Both the position numbers and the translations under genes were made by a program. From the NCBI RefSeq assembly GCF_943912385.1, contig NZ_CALTTY010000008.1:10690-74689 (forward strand): 64,000 nucleotides of DNA. The letters run 5' to 3'. This stretch comes from an uncultured Anaerococcus sp. GTDB taxonomy: Bacteria; Bacillota; Clostridia; Tissierellales; Peptoniphilaceae. Under the pieces are notes generated by a model. That model saw only the letters and a list, made by a program, of their open reading frames with translations. It did no database searches and was not told the origin of the DNA. Numbering within the stretch: position 1 is the stretch's first letter; each line of letters begins with the position of its first letter. Below are positions 36,404 to 45,654 of this stretch, in pieces.

Positions 36404-38707
36404 TTTTTCCTCCATTTTATTTTCTTTTACATTGTTTCGCTTATTTACATCATCTGCTAAAACCTTAAATCTCTTAAGTCTTAAAGAGTTAAGACAAACA
36501 AATAAAGAAGAAAGGCTCATAGCAAAGGCAGCAAACATTGGGTTTAAGGTAAGTCCAAAGCTTGGATATAATAATCCTGCTGCCAGTGGTATTAGGATTA
36601 TATTATAAAAGAAAGCCCAAAATAAGTTTTCCTTTATAGTTTTTATAGTTGCCCTTGATAAATCTATTGAATTAACTAAGTCTAGTAAACTATTTTTTAC
36701 AAGGACTACATCTGCTGAATCAATAGCTATGTCAGATCCCTTGCCAATTGCTATACCAATATCAGCTCTAGCTAGGGCAGGGGCATCATTTATACCATCT
36801 CCAACCATGGCTACTTTTTTACCTTCTTCTTGTAGACTTGTAACTACCTTATCCTTATCTTGGGGCAATACTTCAGCAAATTTCTTATCAATATTTAGAG
36901 ATTTTCTAATAGCTTCAGCGGTAATCTCATTGTCACCAGTTACCATAGTTAGCTCAAATCCTTCTTTTTTAAGCTTATCTATAGCTCTTGATGATGACTC
37001 TTTTGCCATATCTTTGGCTGCTATAATTCCAATTACCTTTTTACTATCGGCAAAATACATAGAAGTTTTACCATCTTTAGAGAGTATATCATTTTTATCT
37101 TTGTAATCATTAAGATCAATGTTCATTTCCTTCATTAACCTTAAATTGCCAGCATAGTAAGTTTCATTGTCAATCTGTCCACTTATGCCCCTGCCAGCAA
37201 GAGATTCAAAGTTTTCTACATCAAGATAAGTTACTTTCTTATCCTTTCCGTAAACTACTATTGCATCAGAGAGGGGATGCTCTGACAATTGTTCTAATGA
37301 TGTTGCAATTTCTAAGAATTTATTCTCATCTATGTCAGTAATTACATCTGTAACAGCTGGTCTACCTTCAGTAATAGTACCAGTCTTATCTAATAAAATT
37401 GTATCTACCCTGTGTAAGTTTTCTAGACTTTCAGCATTCTTAAATAATAGACCTAACTCTGCTGACTTACCTGTTGATACCATTATAGCCATTGGTGTAG
37501 CAAGACCTAGTGCACATGGACAGGATATAACTAGGACTGAAATCATTAGATTGAGGGCAAATTCGAAATCCTTGGTAAACAAATACCAAGTAATAAAGGT
37601 AATTATAGATATTAGAATAACTACAGGTACGAATATACTTGAAATCTTATCAGCAAGTTTTGCTATAGGGGCCTTTGTTTCATTGGCTTCATTTACAAGG
37701 TTTATTATTTGAGATAAAGTAGTATCTTCACCAACTCTTGTAGCCTTGAATTTAAAAGCTCCTTGCCTATTTATTGTTGCCGATATTACCTCATCGCCCT
37801 TGTTTTTACTTACTGGAATGGATTCACCTGTTATGGCTGCTTCATCAATAAGTGATGATCCTTCTATTATCTTCCCATCAACAGGTATTCTTTCACCAGG
37901 TCTTATAACAACTATATCTCCTGATAGAATTTCTTCAGTATTAACTTCAACTTCTTTGCCATCTCTTATAACCCTAGCCCTAGCAGGGGACAGGTCCATT
38001 AAGTTTTTAAGGGAAGCCTTGGTTTGTCCTTTACTCCTTGCCTCAAAGAATTTACCCAGGGTAATTAGGGTTAGGATCATTGCTGCGGATTCAAAGTACA
38101 GATTATGCCTATACTTATCAATTGTCACAAAATCTGAAAGTCCAGCAGCATGGGCCATTCTCATTATAGCGAAAATCCCATAAGCCATGGCTGATGCTGA
38201 TCCTAGGGCAACAAGGGTATCCATATTTGGATTTTTGTTTTTTAAAGATTTAAATCCAGATATGAAGAATTTCTTATTAACAATCAATACCGGTAGGGCC
38301 AGTAAAAATTGAATAAAGGCATTGTTTATTGCACCACTTGTTCCTTCTATATATGATGGAATAGGTATACCTATCATAGGACCCATAGCTATATACATGA
38401 GAATAATCATAAAAAAGAAAGATACCTTCAACCTAAATTTTGTATTATCTTCTTCCTTTTCTTTTAAGTTATCGCTACTGGCTTGTTTTTTATTATCGGC
38501 GTTTTTTAAATTAGCCTTATAGCCAGCCCCAGATACAGCTTCAATAATATCGCCATCATCTATTTTAGATGGATTATAAGAAACAGTCATTGATTCGTTT
38601 ATCAGGTTGACATTAACTTCATCAACACCAAGCTTATTTACAGCTCTTTCAACTGCGGCTTGGCAGGCTGAACAAGTCATACCATAAACGTCAAATCGCT
38701 TTTTCAT
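36176..38707 (-). CDS. copA: Copper-exporting P-type ATPase with extra C-terminal metal-binding domain
   Basis: 843 aa, longer than the usual 750-820. N-terminal HMA domain with GMTCSAC (Cys12, Cys15), eight membrane helices, the CPC ion motif near residue 397, DKTGT phosphorylation site near 440, GDGINDAPALA hinge, and a second HMA domain at the very end (about 773-843, GMSCNNC). The C-terminal domain resembles the chaperone CopZ. A GGAGG and ATG lie in frame at its junction. It exports Cu(I). Followed by csoR. Confidence 0.95.
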   Translation of the reverse strand: MKKRFDVYGMTCSACQAAVERAVNKLGVDEVNVNLINESMTVSYNPSKIDDGDIIEAVSGAGYKANLKNADNKKQASSDNLKEKEEDNTKFRLKVSFFFMIILMYIAMGPMIGIPIPSYIEGTSGAINNAFIQFLLALPVLIVNKKFFISGFKSLKNKNPNMDTLVALGSASAMAYGIFAIMRMAHAAGLSDFVTIDKYRHNLYFESAAMILTLITLGKFFEARSKGQTKASLKNLMDLSPARARVIRDGKEVEVNTEEILSGDIVVIRPGERIPVDGKIIEGSSLIDEAAITGESIPVSKNKGDEVISATINRQGAFKFKATRVGEDTTLSQIINLVNEANETKAPIAKLADKISSIFVPVVILISIITFITWYLFTKDFEFALNLMISVLVISCPCALGLATPMAIMVSTGKSAELGLLFKNAESLENLHRVDTILLDKTGTITEGRPAVTDVITDIDENKFLEIATSLEQLSEHPLSDAIVVYGKDKKVTYLDVENFESLAGRGISGQIDNETYYAGNLRLMKEMNIDLNDYKDKNDILSKDGKTSMYFADSKKVIGIIAAKDMAKESSSRAIDKLKKEGFELTMVTGDNEITAEAIRKSLNIDKKFAEVLPQDKDKVVTSLQEEGKKVAMVGDGINDAPALARADIGIAIGKGSDIAIDSADVVLVKNSLLDLVNSIDLSRATIKTIKENLFWAFFYNIILIPLAAGLLYPSFGLTLNPMFAAFAMSLSSLFVCLNSLRLKRFKVLADDVNKRNNVKENKMEEKMNEVKKMIVNVDGMSCNNCAKHVKNALEEVEGIKEVSVNLDDKNADVSYEGNIDVESIEKAITEAGYEYKGIENK

Positions 38708-38720
38708 TTAACCTCCTTTA

Positions 38721-38737
38721 ACACCCCCATGGGGTGT
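38721..38737. promoter_or_regulatory. CsoR operator
   Basis: Inverted repeat ACACCCC-CAT-GGGGTGT, the G/C-tract palindrome typical of CsoR sites. It starts nine bases past the copA -10 and would cover the transcription start. Confidence 0.8.
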
Positions 38738-38745
38738 ATATTTTT

Positions 38746-38773
38746 ATTATATTTACTCAGTAATAAATGTCAA
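38746..38773 (-). promoter_or_regulatory. Promoter of copA-csoR
   Basis: On the - strand: TTGACA (38773-38768), 16-base spacer, TATAAT (38751-38746). Both hexamers match consensus. The CsoR operator lies just downstream. Confidence 0.85.
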
Positions 38774-38780
38774 GTATAAT
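38752..38780 (+). promoter_or_regulatory. Promoter of the acylphosphatase gene
   Basis: TTTACT (38752-38757), 17-base spacer, TATAAT (38775-38780). It overlaps the copA promoter on the other strand. Confidence 0.6.
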
Positions 38781-38798
38781 GTACTTTAAGGAGTGAAT

Positions 38799-39068
38799 AT
38801 GATAAGATACCACATTATTTTTAAAGGCAGAGTTCAAGGTGTTGGCTTCAGATACCAAGTTAAAATTTTAGCTGATGAATTAAAAATTACTGGAACTATT
38901 AAAAACTTATACGATCTTAGTGTTGAAGCCTATGTCCAAGGAAGAAAAAGCCAGTTAGATGAATTCTTTAAAGGACTCGAAAATATAAATTTTGCTAGAA
39001 TAGAAAATAAAAATATAGAGGAGGTAGGACTTGTAACAGAAGAAAACGATTTTCAAATAATTTATTAA
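38799..39068 (+). CDS. acyP: Acylphosphatase
   Basis: 89 aa from the ATG at 38799, with AAGGAG five bases upstream; a GTG at 38793 lies inside that site. FKGRVQGVGFRYQV has the phosphate-binding loop and catalytic Arg, and GTIKNLYDLSVEAYVQG has the catalytic Asn. It hydrolyses acyl phosphates. Divergent from copA; a functional link to copper is not implied. Confidence 0.93.
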   Translation: MIRYHIIFKGRVQGVGFRYQVKILADELKITGTIKNLYDLSVEAYVQGRKSQLDEFFKGLENINFARIENKNIEEVGLVTEENDFQIIY

Positions 39069-39070
39069 TT

Positions 39071-39099
39071 TTGAAATATTTGTAAAAAAGGTATATAAT
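39071..39099 (+). promoter_or_regulatory. Promoter of murT, probably giving a leaderless mRNA
   Basis: TTGAAA (39071-39076), 17-base spacer, TATAAT (39094-39099). Seven bases later is the A of the murT ATG (39106), the expected transcription start. Confidence 0.7.
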
Positions 39100-39105
39100 A
39101 TCTAC

Positions 39106-40428
39106 ATGAGTTTAAAAAGCAAATGGGTTAAAGCATTAGCCAAATCAGTAAGATTTGCTTTAAAGTTGTTTAACAAGAAAGCAACTTCCTTACCTGGCTA
39201 TATAGCTTATAAATTAGATAAAGATATATTAAAAGAACTTTCAAAAAATACCAAGTTTATATTTGTAACAGGGACAAACGGTAAAACGATGACGACCCAC
39301 TTCTTAGTATCCATTCTAAGAGAACACTATCCGATAGTTTTGACAAATGATTCTGGCTCTAATATGGTCCAAGGAATTATTACAAGTCTCTTAGATAATC
39401 CAGCAGATAAGGAGACAATAGCTGTTCTAGAAGTAGATGAGGCTAACCTTGTAAGGATTGGAAGATATTTAAAGGCTGATTATGTTGCCCTTACAAATAT
39501 ATTTAGAGACCAAATGGATAGATTTGGAGAAATCTATAATATCCTTGATAAAATAGTAGATGGCCTTGACTTAATGCCTGAAGCTAAAATAATAGCAAAT
39601 GGGGACCTACCTATTTTTTCTTACGATAAGCTAGCAAGGTTTAATCCTATCTATTTTGCAATAAGGGATGAAAGTAATACGGAATATAATATGGAAGCTG
39701 ATTTTAATTCAGATGGGATATTATGTCCTTATTGCCATAGTGTTTTAAAATATAGGACAGTAAACTATTCATCGCTTGGAGATTTTTCCTGTCCTAATTG
39801 TGATTTTAAATCCCCAAATATAAGTTATGAAATTGAAAATATTATAAGTAGGGATCCTGACCATTCAAAATTTACAATAGACGGAAAATCTTATGAAGTT
39901 AATGTAGGAGGTGTCTATAACATTTATAATGCCCTTACATCCATAGCCCTAGCCTCTGAGTTGGGACTTAGTTATGAAGAGATCAACCGAGGTCTTAGAA
40001 AGCAGAAAAATGTCTTTGGTAGGCAAGAAAATATAAAAATTTATAATAAAAACATAGTCTTAAACCTAGTTAAAAATCCAACAGGCCTAAACCAGGTTAT
40101 AGACTTAACCCTGCTTGAAAAAGATCCCATAAGTTTGGTTTGCTTACTTAATGATAACTATGCTGACGGTCTTGATGTAAGCTGGATTTATGATTCATAT
40201 TATGAAAAACTTAGGCAGCTAGATATCAAAGATATATATGTTGCAGGTAAGAGGGCAAAAGATATGAAAAGGAGACTTGAAATAGCTGAGATAAACAAAG
40301 ATGATGTAGGGGTATTTGACTTAGAAAATGAAATTAACGATGTAATTAAAAATGCGAAGACTAATAACATATACGTCTTTTCAACCTACACAGCTATGCT
40401 TAAATTAAGGGAGGTGCTTGGTTTATAA
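39106..40428 (+). CDS. murT: Lipid II isoglutaminyl synthase, MurT subunit
   Basis: 440 aa Mur-ligase-like protein. ATP motif VTGTNGKTMTTH, then LEVDEANL and TNIFRDQMDRFGE. A zinc-ribbon insertion with CPYC and CPNC is specific to MurT among Mur ligases. The C-terminal DUF1727 part includes KNPTGLNQVI and NDNYADGLDVSWIYD. With GatD it amidates D-Glu of lipid II. There is no ribosome binding site at a useful distance (AAGG ends 14 bases upstream). Confidence 0.94.
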   Translation: MSLKSKWVKALAKSVRFALKLFNKKATSLPGYIAYKLDKDILKELSKNTKFIFVTGTNGKTMTTHFLVSILREHYPIVLTNDSGSNMVQGIITSLLDNPADKETIAVLEVDEANLVRIGRYLKADYVALTNIFRDQMDRFGEIYNILDKIVDGLDLMPEAKIIANGDLPIFSYDKLARFNPIYFAIRDESNTEYNMEADFNSDGILCPYCHSVLKYRTVNYSSLGDFSCPNCDFKSPNISYEIENIISRDPDHSKFTIDGKSYEVNVGGVYNIYNALTSIALASELGLSYEEINRGLRKQKNVFGRQENIKIYNKNIVLNLVKNPTGLNQVIDLTLLEKDPISLVCLLNDNYADGLDVSWIYDSYYEKLRQLDIKDIYVAGKRAKDMKRRLEIAEINKDDVGVFDLENEINDVIKNAKTNNIYVFSTYTAMLKLREVLGL

Positions 40429-41066
40429 GAAAGATAAGAATTTGCCATTTATATGGAAATCTTTTAAATACCTATGGTGATGTAGGAAATCTTATGGCCT
40501 TTGAGTATGAGCTTAAAAAAAGGGGTATAGAATCAATAAGAGAGATAGTCTCTATAGGTGATAATTTCAAAGCTAATGATTATGATTTTGTGTTTTTTGG
40601 TGGAGGTCAAGACTACGAACAAGCTATAGTTAAGAAAGACTTAATTACAAAAAAAGATGAACTGAAAAATTTTATTGAAAATGATGGCCTATTCCTTGCC
40701 ATATGTGGTGGTTTTCAATTACTTGGAAAGTACTACTATAGTGCTAGTGGAGAAAAAATAGAAGGCCTTAATATCTTTGATCACTATACTCTAAACCAAG
40801 ACACAAATGACCGTTTTACTGGAGAAATAAAAATTAAAGTAGAAAGATTCAATGAAGTGTGTGAAGGCTTTGAAAATCATGGCGGAAGAACATTCCTAGC
40901 CGAGGGACAAAAGCCCTTTGGAAAAGTCATAGAAGGAAATGGTAACAACGGAGAGGATGGTACTGAAGGTTTCATATACAAAAATACCATTGGAACATAT
41001 TTACACGGGCCGGTACTAGCAAGAAATGAAAACTTGTGTAAAAAAATCATAGAATTAATAATATAA
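40425..41066 (+). CDS. gatD: Lipid II isoglutaminyl synthase, GatD subunit; probable ATA start
   Basis: Class I glutamine amidotransferase supplying ammonia to MurT. FFGGGQDYEQ, the nucleophile Cys in LAICGGFQLLG and TYLHGPVLARN with the catalytic His are present. The first ATG (40494) removes the conserved N-terminus IRICHLYGNLLNTYGDVGN, which matches pneumococcal GatD. The frame is open back to an ATA at 40425, eight bases after a strong AAGGGAGGTG and overlapping the murT stop. From there it is 213 aa, from the ATG 190. The start choice is inference. Confidence 0.92.
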   Translation: MRKIRICHLYGNLLNTYGDVGNLMAFEYELKKRGIESIREIVSIGDNFKANDYDFVFFGGGQDYEQAIVKKDLITKKDELKNFIENDGLFLAICGGFQLLGKYYYSASGEKIEGLNIFDHYTLNQDTNDRFTGEIKIKVERFNEVCEGFENHGGRTFLAEGQKPFGKVIEGNGNNGEDGTEGFIYKNTIGTYLHGPVLARNENLCKKIIELII

Positions 41067-41076
41067 GGAGATATTA

Positions 41077-41394
41077 ATGATAAGTGAATCAAAACTAAGA
41101 ACAAAAGAAACTGACGAGCTTTTTGAGGCCATACTAATGCTTAAAGATGTTGAAGAATGTTATCAATTCTTTACCGATATTTGTACAGCGAGAGAAATCC
41201 AATCCATTTCTCAAAGGTTACATGTAGCTAAACTTCTTAAAATTAGAAAAACCTACTCAGTTATTGAAGAAGAAACAGGTGCATCCACAGCGACAATCTC
41301 TAGAGTAAATAGATCGCTTAACTACGGTTCAGGTGGTTACGATTTAGTTTTAGAAAAATTAATTGAAAAAGATTTAAAAGATTCAAAAGAGTAA
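41077..41394 (+). CDS. YerC/YecD-family TrpR-like DNA-binding protein
   Basis: 105 aa, all helical. FFTDICTAREIQSISQRLHVAKLL and YSVIEEETGASTATISRVNRSLNYG form the TrpR-type helix-turn-helix of the YerC group. Its regulated genes are unknown. AAGGAG precedes the ATG. It closes the murT-gatD operon, and its stop codon sits inside the terminator stem. Confidence 0.88.
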   Translation: MISESKLRTKETDELFEAILMLKDVEECYQFFTDICTAREIQSISQRLHVAKLLKIRKTYSVIEEETGASTATISRVNRSLNYGSGGYDLVLEKLIEKDLKDSKE

Positions 41395-41414
41395 GTCACC
41401 TTACTCTTTTTTTT
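41385..41414 (+). terminator. Terminator after the YerC-type gene
   Basis: A perfect 11-bp stem AAAAGAGTAAG/CTTACTCTTTT, 4-base loop, and eight T in total. Confidence 0.92.
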
Positions 41415-41451
41415 ATGGTATAGTATAATGGTTAAGGAAAGGAAGGGTTAG

Positions 41452-43647
41452 ATGAATTTAGATAGGTTAAATGATAGGCAAAAGGAAGCAGTTTTACATA
41501 AGAATGGACCTCTTTTAGTCTTGGCGGGAGCAGGAAGTGGAAAAACTTCTGTTCTTACATCAAGTATAGCCTATAAAATTAAAGAAGAATCTATAGATCC
41601 TAGGAATATCTTAGCCATTACTTTTACCAACAAAGCAGCAACAGAGATGAAGGAAAGAATTTCGGACCTTCTTGATATGGATGTGTCCTATCTATGGATA
41701 GGAACATTCCATTCTATATGTGCTAGAATTTTAAGAATGAATATAGAAAAAATCGGATATTCTAGTAATTTTACCATATATGATACCCAGGACCAAAGAA
41801 CTTTAATTAGGGATATCATAAAGGATTTGGGTTATAAGGATGAGATAACTCCAAGACAAGCCCAAAGTATTATTTCAAATGCTAAGAATAAATCTATAAG
41901 TCCAGAAGAATTTCTTAAAATGAACTTTTATATGCAAAATGCAGATGAAATTGCCGAAATTTTTAAAAAATATGAGAAGAAAAAATATGAGTATAATGCC
42001 TTAGACTTCGACGACTTAATTGAAAAAGTCCTTAAGCTTTTTTCAAAAGATAAAGAAATTCTGAAATATTATCAAGATAAATTCGATTACATATTCGTAG
42101 ATGAATTTCAAGATACCAATAACTCCCAATACGAACTTATTAGATTCATTGCAGGAGAGAAGGAAAATGTAGTCGCTGTAGGAGACGCTGATCAGTCAAT
42201 CTACTCTTTTAGAGGCGCTGATATTAGAAATATATTAAATTTTGAAAAAGACTTTAAAAATACAAAATTAATCAAATTAGAACAAAATTATAGGTCCACA
42301 TCTAAGATATTAAATGCAGCAAATGGATTAATTGCTAATAATTTTGAGAGAAAAGAAAAGAATCTTTGGACAAAAAATGGTGATGGGACTGATATTGTTT
42401 ACAAGGAAACATCTGTAGAAAGCGAAGAAAGCAAGTTTGTAATTAATACGATCAAAGATTTACTTGCAGAAGGCTATAAAGAAAGTGACATAGTAATCCT
42501 TTATAGGACTAATGCCCAATCTAGACCCTTTGAAGAAGCAATGCTTAAAAATTTAATTGACTACAAAGTTGTTGGGGGCCTTAAATTCTATGATAGGAAA
42601 GAAATAAAAGATTTAATTGCCTATCTAAATATCCTTGTCAATAGTAAGGATGATGTCAGTTTAAAAAGAATAATAAATGAACCCAAGCGTGGCATAGGAG
42701 AAAAATCAGTCCAAAACTTTGAAACAATCGCTCAAAGCCACGGTATTTCAATGCTTGATTTAATAACTGATCCAAACTTTTCTGTCCTATTATCAGATAG
42801 GCTAAAAAAACTTGCTGACAAGTTTTATAAGCCCCTAGAAGAAATGTTTTTAAATGTTGATAAGTATCAAATTGTCGATTTGATAAATGAAATTTTAGAT
42901 AAAACGGGATACTTAAGAAATTTAGAAAAATCCCACCTAGTTGAAGATAGGGCAAGGGTTGATAATATAAATGAATTTATTTCTTCTGCCGCTGATTATC
43001 AAGAGGCAAATCCTGAAGATAATCTTCGTGATTATCTAGAAAACCTATCTTTGTTATCTGAAATTGATAAAACGGATGCAAGTGTTGAATCCGTATCTTT
43101 GATGACCATGCATCAGGCAAAGGGACTTGAGTTTCCTGTGGTATTTATTGTTGGCCTTGACGAAGGTTTGTTTCCTGGAAAGAGGAGCATGGATGAAGGT
43201 AATATCGAAGAGGAAAGAAGACTTTTTTACGTCGGTATAACCCGAGCCGAAGAAAAGCTTTATATGACCAGTTCCCAGGCCAGGAGAAATTACGGGAAAA
43301 TAAGCTACTATAAGCCATCAAGATTTTTAGATGAAATAAAAAATAATATAAAAAAAGAAAGCACAAAGGAATATATAGCTTATAATACTAGATCTTACGA
43401 AAAATCTATGCACGAAGACTATATGAGAGAAAAAGCCAGACAGTCTGTTTTAGATTTAAAGAAAAAAGCTCATAAAAAAGATAATTCAACCTACCAAGTA
43501 GGTGACAATGTAGAGCATAGCAAGTGGGGCAGGGGAATGGTTGTCCAGATCAAGGAAAGCTCAGATGGCAACGAGCTTGTCATAGCATTTGATAAAAAAG
43601 GTCTTAAAAAACTTAACCAGGACTATGCACCAATTACTAAGGTATGA
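41452..43647 (+). CDS. pcrA: ATP-dependent DNA helicase PcrA (UvrD/Rep type)
   Basis: 731 aa superfamily 1A 3'-5' helicase. Walker A AGAGSGKT, then TFTNKAATEMKERI, VDEFQDTN, GDADQSIYSFRGAD, QNYRST, TMHQAKGLEFPVVF and RRLFYVGITRAEE give the full helicase motif set. The C-terminus contains YQVGDNVEHSKWGRGMVV, the PcrA tail that binds RNA polymerase. pcrA-ligA-gatCAB is a common Firmicute cluster. A TATAAT lies at 41424-41429 upstream. Confidence 0.96.
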   Translation: MNLDRLNDRQKEAVLHKNGPLLVLAGAGSGKTSVLTSSIAYKIKEESIDPRNILAITFTNKAATEMKERISDLLDMDVSYLWIGTFHSICARILRMNIEKIGYSSNFTIYDTQDQRTLIRDIIKDLGYKDEITPRQAQSIISNAKNKSISPEEFLKMNFYMQNADEIAEIFKKYEKKKYEYNALDFDDLIEKVLKLFSKDKEILKYYQDKFDYIFVDEFQDTNNSQYELIRFIAGEKENVVAVGDADQSIYSFRGADIRNILNFEKDFKNTKLIKLEQNYRSTSKILNAANGLIANNFERKEKNLWTKNGDGTDIVYKETSVESEESKFVINTIKDLLAEGYKESDIVILYRTNAQSRPFEEAMLKNLIDYKVVGGLKFYDRKEIKDLIAYLNILVNSKDDVSLKRIINEPKRGIGEKSVQNFETIAQSHGISMLDLITDPNFSVLLSDRLKKLADKFYKPLEEMFLNVDKYQIVDLINEILDKTGYLRNLEKSHLVEDRARVDNINEFISSAADYQEANPEDNLRDYLENLSLLSEIDKTDASVESVSLMTMHQAKGLEFPVVFIVGLDEGLFPGKRSMDEGNIEEERRLFYVGITRAEEKLYMTSSQARRNYGKISYYKPSRFLDEIKNNIKKESTKEYIAYNTRSYEKSMHEDYMREKARQSVLDLKKKAHKKDNSTYQVGDNVEHSKWGRGMVVQIKESSDGNELVIAFDKKGLKKLNQDYAPITKV

Positions 43648-43649
43648 AT

Positions 43650-45653
43650 ATGAATAAATTAGATGAACTAAAAAAATTAATAGATGAAATCAATAATTTA
43701 GACTATCATTATTATACACTAGACGAACCCATAGTAGCTGATGGTGAATATGATAAGCTTTATAATAAATTAGTAGATTTACAAAAAGAACTTGACTATA
43801 TCCCAGAAGATTCTCCTACAAATAGGGTAGGTGGTCAAATCCTGGATAAGTTTGAAAAACATTATCATTTAACTAGACTTTTAAGCCAAGATAAGGCCCA
43901 GTCGTATGATGAGCTTAAAAACTGGATTGAAAGATGCAAAAGATTGAAAAAATCCTATGAAGATAAGACTGGTGAAAAACTTAATGACTTAGAATTTATA
44001 ATGGAATATAAATTTGATGGTCTTACTATAAACCTAACCTATGATGAAGGTAGGCTTATAACTGCTTCAACAAGGGGGAATGGTACTGTAGGAGAAGAGG
44101 TAAAAGCTCAAGTAGAAACCATTAGGTCAATTCCGATGTCAATTAAAGAACAGTCTCTTCTTGAAATCCAGGGAGAAGCTCTGATGCCTCTTTCAGAGCT
44201 TGAAAGGTATAACAAAGAAGAAGAAATTCCCCTAAAAAACGCAAGAAATGCTGCGGCAGGAGCTATTAGAAATCTAGATACAAGAGAAACAGCCAAAAGA
44301 CGTCTAACAGCATACTTTTATGCAATCCCAACTAATACTCTTGAATATAAAAATGAAGAAGAGATGTTAGATTTCTTAAAAGATATGAAATTAAATGTAC
44401 ATCCTTACCATAAGAAGGTAAAAAACTTGGATGAAATAATTGAAGAGCTTGAAAAAATTGAAGTTCAAAGAAGAAATCTAGATGTCTTAACTGATGGGGT
44501 TGTTATAAAGGTAAATGACAAAAGGACCCAAGAAGTCCTAGGCTACACTAATAAATTTCCAAGATGGTCCATAGCTTTTAAATTTGAAGCTGAAGAATTT
44601 ACAACCAAACTATTAGACGTGGTGTGGAATGTTGGAAGAACAGGAAAAGTAACACCTTCAGCTATACTTGAACCAGTTGATTTTTCTGGTGTAACAGTTG
44701 CTAGAGCAACCTTAAATAACTATGATGATATCGAAAGGAAAAAAGTCAGGCTGGGGTCAAATGTATTTATAAGAAGATCCAATGATGTAATTCCTGAAAT
44801 ACTTGGGGTGGTTGATGAAAACCAACCTGGTACAGAAAAGATAGAAAAGCCAAGCCACTGTCCATACTGCCATAGCGAACTAATCCAGGGTAATGTTCAC
44901 ATAGTATGTCCAAATTCAATTTCTTGTACACCGCAACTTTTAGCTAGGATGGAACATTATGCTTCAAGAAATGCAATGGATATAGAAGGTCTGTCTGAAA
45001 AAACTATAGGTCAACTCATAAAAGACCTAGGAATTAAGGAAATTTATGACATATATGACCTAGAGTATGATGACCTAATCAAGCTTGAAAGATTCGGACC
45101 TAAAAAAACACAAAACTTATTAAATTCTATTGAAAATAGTAAAAATAGAGACCTAGATGCCTTTATTTATGCAATTGGCATCCCAAATGTTGGCGAGAGA
45201 ACAGCAAGAGACTTGGCAAATAAGTTTAAGTCCTTTGATAAATTAAGAGAAGCTAGTATCGATGAATTAGTTGAAGTTGAAGATATAGGCGAAATAACTG
45301 GAGAAAATATAGTAGAATTCTTTCATGATGAAAATATTGTAGAGTCAATAGATATACTACTGTCGAAGGGGATTAATTTAAATAATCCCACCGATAATAC
45401 AAATCAAACTAAGGAGCTTAATGATCTTAACTTTGTAATTACAGGTACTATAGATGGTTATACTAGGTCAGATATTAAAGAAATTCTAGAAGAAAAGAGT
45501 GCAAATGTCAGAAGTTCTGTTTCTAAAAATACAGACATTGTGCTTGCTGGGGACAAGGCCGGATCAAAGAAAGACAAGGCTATAGAGCTTGAAGTAAAAA
45601 TATACGAAAATGAAGACTTATATAAATTCTTAGAAGAATTAAAAGGAGAATAG
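43650..45653 (+). CDS. ligA: NAD-dependent DNA ligase LigA
   Basis: 667 aa from the ATG at 43650 (TAAGG seven bases upstream); an ATG at 43644 overlaps the pcrA stop. Adenylation domain with K121 in EYKFDG and the YYTLDEP-type NAD-binding start, OB fold, four-Cys zinc finger beginning HCPYC, helix-hairpin-helix repeats, and a C-terminal BRCT domain (about 590-667). It seals nicks in replication and repair. Confidence 0.96.
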   Translation: MNKLDELKKLIDEINNLDYHYYTLDEPIVADGEYDKLYNKLVDLQKELDYIPEDSPTNRVGGQILDKFEKHYHLTRLLSQDKAQSYDELKNWIERCKRLKKSYEDKTGEKLNDLEFIMEYKFDGLTINLTYDEGRLITASTRGNGTVGEEVKAQVETIRSIPMSIKEQSLLEIQGEALMPLSELERYNKEEEIPLKNARNAAAGAIRNLDTRETAKRRLTAYFYAIPTNTLEYKNEEEMLDFLKDMKLNVHPYHKKVKNLDEIIEELEKIEVQRRNLDVLTDGVVIKVNDKRTQEVLGYTNKFPRWSIAFKFEAEEFTTKLLDVVWNVGRTGKVTPSAILEPVDFSGVTVARATLNNYDDIERKKVRLGSNVFIRRSNDVIPEILGVVDENQPGTEKIEKPSHCPYCHSELIQGNVHIVCPNSISCTPQLLARMEHYASRNAMDIEGLSEKTIGQLIKDLGIKEIYDIYDLEYDDLIKLERFGPKKTQNLLNSIENSKNRDLDAFIYAIGIPNVGERTARDLANKFKSFDKLREASIDELVEVEDIGEITGENIVEFFHDENIVESIDILLSKGINLNNPTDNTNQTKELNDLNFVITGTIDGYTRSDIKEILEEKSANVRSSVSKNTDIVLAGDKAGSKKDKAIELEVKIYENEDLYKFLEELKGE

Positions 45654-45654
45654 G

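Noticed and set aside
36306..38522. Five open frames on the + strand opposite copA
   Set aside because: They mirror the hydrophobic copA helices, and none has a proper start region.
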